A stretch of 6,614 bases of DNA, from the NCBI GenBank assembly GCA_025774615.1, contig JALGVQ010000156.1, positions 1 to 6,614 of the forward strand, given 5' to 3'. The notes below the pieces were generated by a model, which did no database searches, had not been told where the DNA came from, and saw only the letters and a program-made list of their open reading frames with translations. Below are positions 5,344 through 6,614 of this stretch, piece by piece. Within the stretch, counting starts at the first letter, position 1; the number at the start of each line of letters is the position of its first letter. Source of the DNA: a bacterium. GTDB taxonomy: Bacteria > Blakebacterota > Blakebacteria > Blakebacterales > Blakebacteraceae. Made by a program: the position numbers and the translations under genes.

Positions 5344-6180
5344 ATGAGCAAAGGGAACGGCGGAATATCATCGATAGGAACAGCGCGTACCTTCATCAAA
5401 GTTGGTACATGATCGGAAGCCATGATCAACGTGCTTGATCACGCCTTCAAACATCCGCTGAAACTCGAGGAGAACGCCGCCATGCCCTTCAACGGCGGCA
5501 TCAATCGGCAGGGCTATCAGTGCGGCCTGGTCTGGGGGGCGGCGCTTGCCGCCGGGGCACAGGCATATCACGTGCATGGCTCGGGCCCGCAGGCAGAGGC
5601 TGCGGCTATCATTGCCACTCAGAGGCTTGTTGATTCCTTTCGTGCTCAATTCGACAATGTCAATTGCCTCGAAATCACCGAATGCGAAATGCAGTCAATG
5701 ATGCAGATATTCAAGTTCCTGATTAAATCGGGGGCAGGTGTAGGCTGCGTCCGCATGGCCACCAAATATGCCCCGGTTGCCTACCGTGAGATAGATGCCA
5801 CCCTTTCCGAAGAATCGATCGAAGCGCCTGCACCCCCGGTGAGTTGCGCTGCACTGCTGGCACAGAAGATGGGCGCATCCGACCTGCATTCGGTGATGGC
5901 GGCGGGCTTTGCGGGCGGTATCGGCTTATGCGGCGGTGCCTGCGGGGCATTGGGAGCCGCGATATGGATCCATGGGATGAACCGCCTCGAGGAAGGAATC
6001 AGTAACAAAGAACTTCTTTCAAGTGTCAGTGATATGATGGATAGATTCGCCGCAATCGCCGACTATGAGTTCGAGTGCTCTGAAATAGTCGGACGGAAAT
6101 TTGAGGATATCGAAGACCATGCCGGTTTTTTACGCGATGGAGGCTGCTCGAAAATTATCGAAGCATTAGCTGCTGATTGA
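5344..6180 (+). CDS. Selenocysteine-containing C-GCAxxG-C-C family redox protein, copy 2 (TGA at 5410-5412 read as Sec)
   Basis: This paralogue of the preceding gene has 278 residues when TGA at codon 23 is read as selenocysteine, the same codon number as in copy 1. The first 14 residues differ completely between copies, but RTFIKVGT-U-SEAMINVLD matches closely, so selection seems to act on the frame through the TGA. Both four-thiol signatures are kept: U23, C60, C108, C135 in domain 1 and C168, C200, C245, C268 in domain 2; C196 is also shared, and C114 is unique to this copy. The most divergent part is residues 109-147, including one extra residue. The gene ends four codons earlier than copy 1: a TGA at 6178 replaces aligned sense codons, and the position of the copy 1 TAA is TAC here. 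No SECIS-like hairpin follows that last TGA, so I treat it as a true stop. Two related genes in series may give different partners or a heteromer (inference). Confidence 0.87.
5410..5448 (+). promoter_or_regulatory. Candidate bacterial SECIS element, copy 2
   Basis: The architecture matches copy 1: TGA (5410-5412), 17 bases, then loop CGTGC (5430-5434) closed by TGATCAA (5423-5429) with TTGATCA (5435-5441). Here all seven pairs are Watson-Crick, because the G at the stem base in copy 1 is an A. GAAG (5416-5419) with CTTC (5445-5448) forms the lower helix. The sequence from the TGA through 5440 is identical to copy 1, including every third codon position. Confidence 0.8.
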
Positions 6181-6223
6181 CCTGCGGAATACGCCTTCCC
6201 TGGATTGCTCGGTTGTCGCAGGT
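6180..6223. terminator. Inverted repeat between convergent genes, weak terminator candidate
   Basis: ACCTGCG (6180-6186) and CGCAGGT (6217-6223) form 7-bp arms separated by 30 bases, followed on the plus strand by TTTAATAG. It occupies the 52-base gap between copy 2 and the convergent gene, where a terminator is expected. The long loop and poor T-run keep confidence low. Confidence 0.22.
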
Positions 6224-6232
6224 TTAATAGTC

Positions 6233-6613
6233 TCAGGAACCAGCAGTCTTCTTTCGGACCAGAATGAAGATCCCGACACCACTACCGAGTACCGCCAGCA
6301 CCAGCAGGATGATCAACAAGGTAATGGTACCATTCTTGGCCGAGATGGTATCCTCCAGATCAAGTTCCAGGTCGCTCTTTTCAGCCACCAGATTCATGAT
6401 CTGATTTTGCTGTGAGGAGATGGTACCATTCAAGGTCTGCACCTGCTCCTGGAACGTCCCTATCTGCTCTTCAAGTTCGTTGATCCTGCTTTGCCGGGCG
6501 GAAAGCAGCCGGCGCAGGCCGGTGATGTCACTTCCCAGTTCGGCCGCTGTCGTTTCGCCCGCGGCAGCACTCTCCTGAACAGCTGTCAGTTCGACGACCA
6601 GCCGCTCCTGCTC
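6233..6613 (-). CDS. Coiled-coil protein with C-terminal membrane anchor, N-terminus beyond window
   Basis: The frame is open from the window's right edge to a TGA ending at 6233, giving 126 visible residues; the start lies outside. The first 95 or so visible residues are charged, heptad-like and rich in Glu, Gln and Leu (INELEEQIGTFQEQVQTLNG, then VAEKSDLELDLEDTI), typical of a coiled coil. Then TLLIILLVLAVLGSGVGIFI forms a single membrane helix, followed by a short basic tail with RKK. This is a long coiled coil ending in a C-terminal anchor with a positively charged end. I do not recognise the family; a surface or envelope protein or a filament-like scaffold are options. A GTG at 6442 could be called as a start, but coding continues upstream of it without a stop. 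It converges on the selenoprotein pair and shows no obvious link to it. Confidence 0.75.
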   Translation of the reverse strand, partial: EQERLVVELTAVQESAAAGETTAAELGSDITGLRRLLSARQSRINELEEQIGTFQEQVQTLNGTISSQQNQIMNLVAEKSDLELDLEDTISAKNGTITLLIILLVLAVLGSGVGIFILVRKKTAGS

Positions 6614-6614
6614 C

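Larger units (their letters stand above)
4354..6200 (+). repeat. Tandem duplication containing two paralogous selenoprotein genes
   Basis: Two units of roughly 0.9 kb lie head to tail, about 4354-5264 and 5267-6200. Homology covers the genes and extends outside them. Both leaders share GAAAGGTAT (4354 and 5267) and GGTGATCTG (4378 and 5278), at different spacings. After the genes, CTGCAGAATAAGCATTCTT resembles CTGCGGAATACGCCTTCCC. Synonymous changes, amino acid changes and a codon indel show that the duplication is not recent. Unit edges are approximate. Confidence 0.8.

Noticed and set aside
4472-5412. The in-frame TGAs could reflect an alternative genetic code (TGA as Trp or Gly) or pseudogenes.
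   Set aside because: Several other genes in the window end in TGA and use TGG for Trp. The TGA position and surrounding bases are conserved in two diverged copies that are otherwise intact.
6178-6180. The terminal TGA of copy 2 as a second Sec codon, since the frame stays open after it.
   Set aside because: No SECIS-like hairpin follows, similarity to copy 1 ends near here, and readthrough would run into the convergent gene.
6323-6430. Two copies of the palindrome ATGGTACCAT (around 6324 and 6420).
   Set aside because: Both lie inside coding sequence and encode repeated NGTI in the coiled-coil protein, which explains them without a regulatory role.

Overview
This window looks like chromosomal DNA of a moderately GC-rich, probably uncultivated bacterium. 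The bacterial signs are strong Shine-Dalgarno sites, a lipobox lipoprotein, an ECF sigma factor and a bacterial-type selenocysteine signal. A PadR regulator coupled to a protein with a permease-prefix-like N-terminus is a pairing I associate with Acidobacteriota, Gemmatimonadota and related environmental phyla. I cannot name the phylum from the sequence. The code is standard: TGA ends several genes and TGG encodes Trp throughout.

Left part (1-2330, minus strand). Four genes run leftward in this order: a PadR-type repressor, a four-helix membrane protein overlapping it by 4 bases, an ECF-type sigma factor, and a lipoprotein with an alpha/beta-hydrolase domain cut off by the window start. They look like one regulatory and cell-envelope operon. 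The spacer before padR (2340-2474) holds two adjacent palindromes that could be the PadR operator, and it separates this operon from a divergent gene.

Middle (2475-4405, plus strand). An exported metal-dependent amidohydrolase is followed by nearly 600 bases without an intact gene. That stretch holds a GC-rich hairpin, a 16-bp-stem hairpin, and the orphan C-terminal end of a zinc-type alcohol dehydrogenase.

Right part (4406-6180, plus strand). This is the highlight: two tandem paralogues of the C-GCAxxG-C-C redox family. In both, a well-placed ribosome binding site starts a reading frame that meets an in-frame TGA at codon 23. Each TGA is followed at the right distance by a hairpin that fits the bacterial SECIS pattern, with a G in the apical loop. 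The 31 bases from each TGA are identical between copies, although synonymous changes are common elsewhere. I read both as selenoproteins of 281 and 278 residues. Each protein is itself an internal duplication: two domains each carry the family's four-thiol signature, and selenocysteine takes the place of the first cysteine of domain 1. A gene finder ignoring recoding would start both genes 26 codons late and miss the active-site residue.

The right edge (6233-6613, minus strand) is the C-terminal part of a coiled-coil protein that ends in a membrane anchor and converges on the selenoprotein pair.
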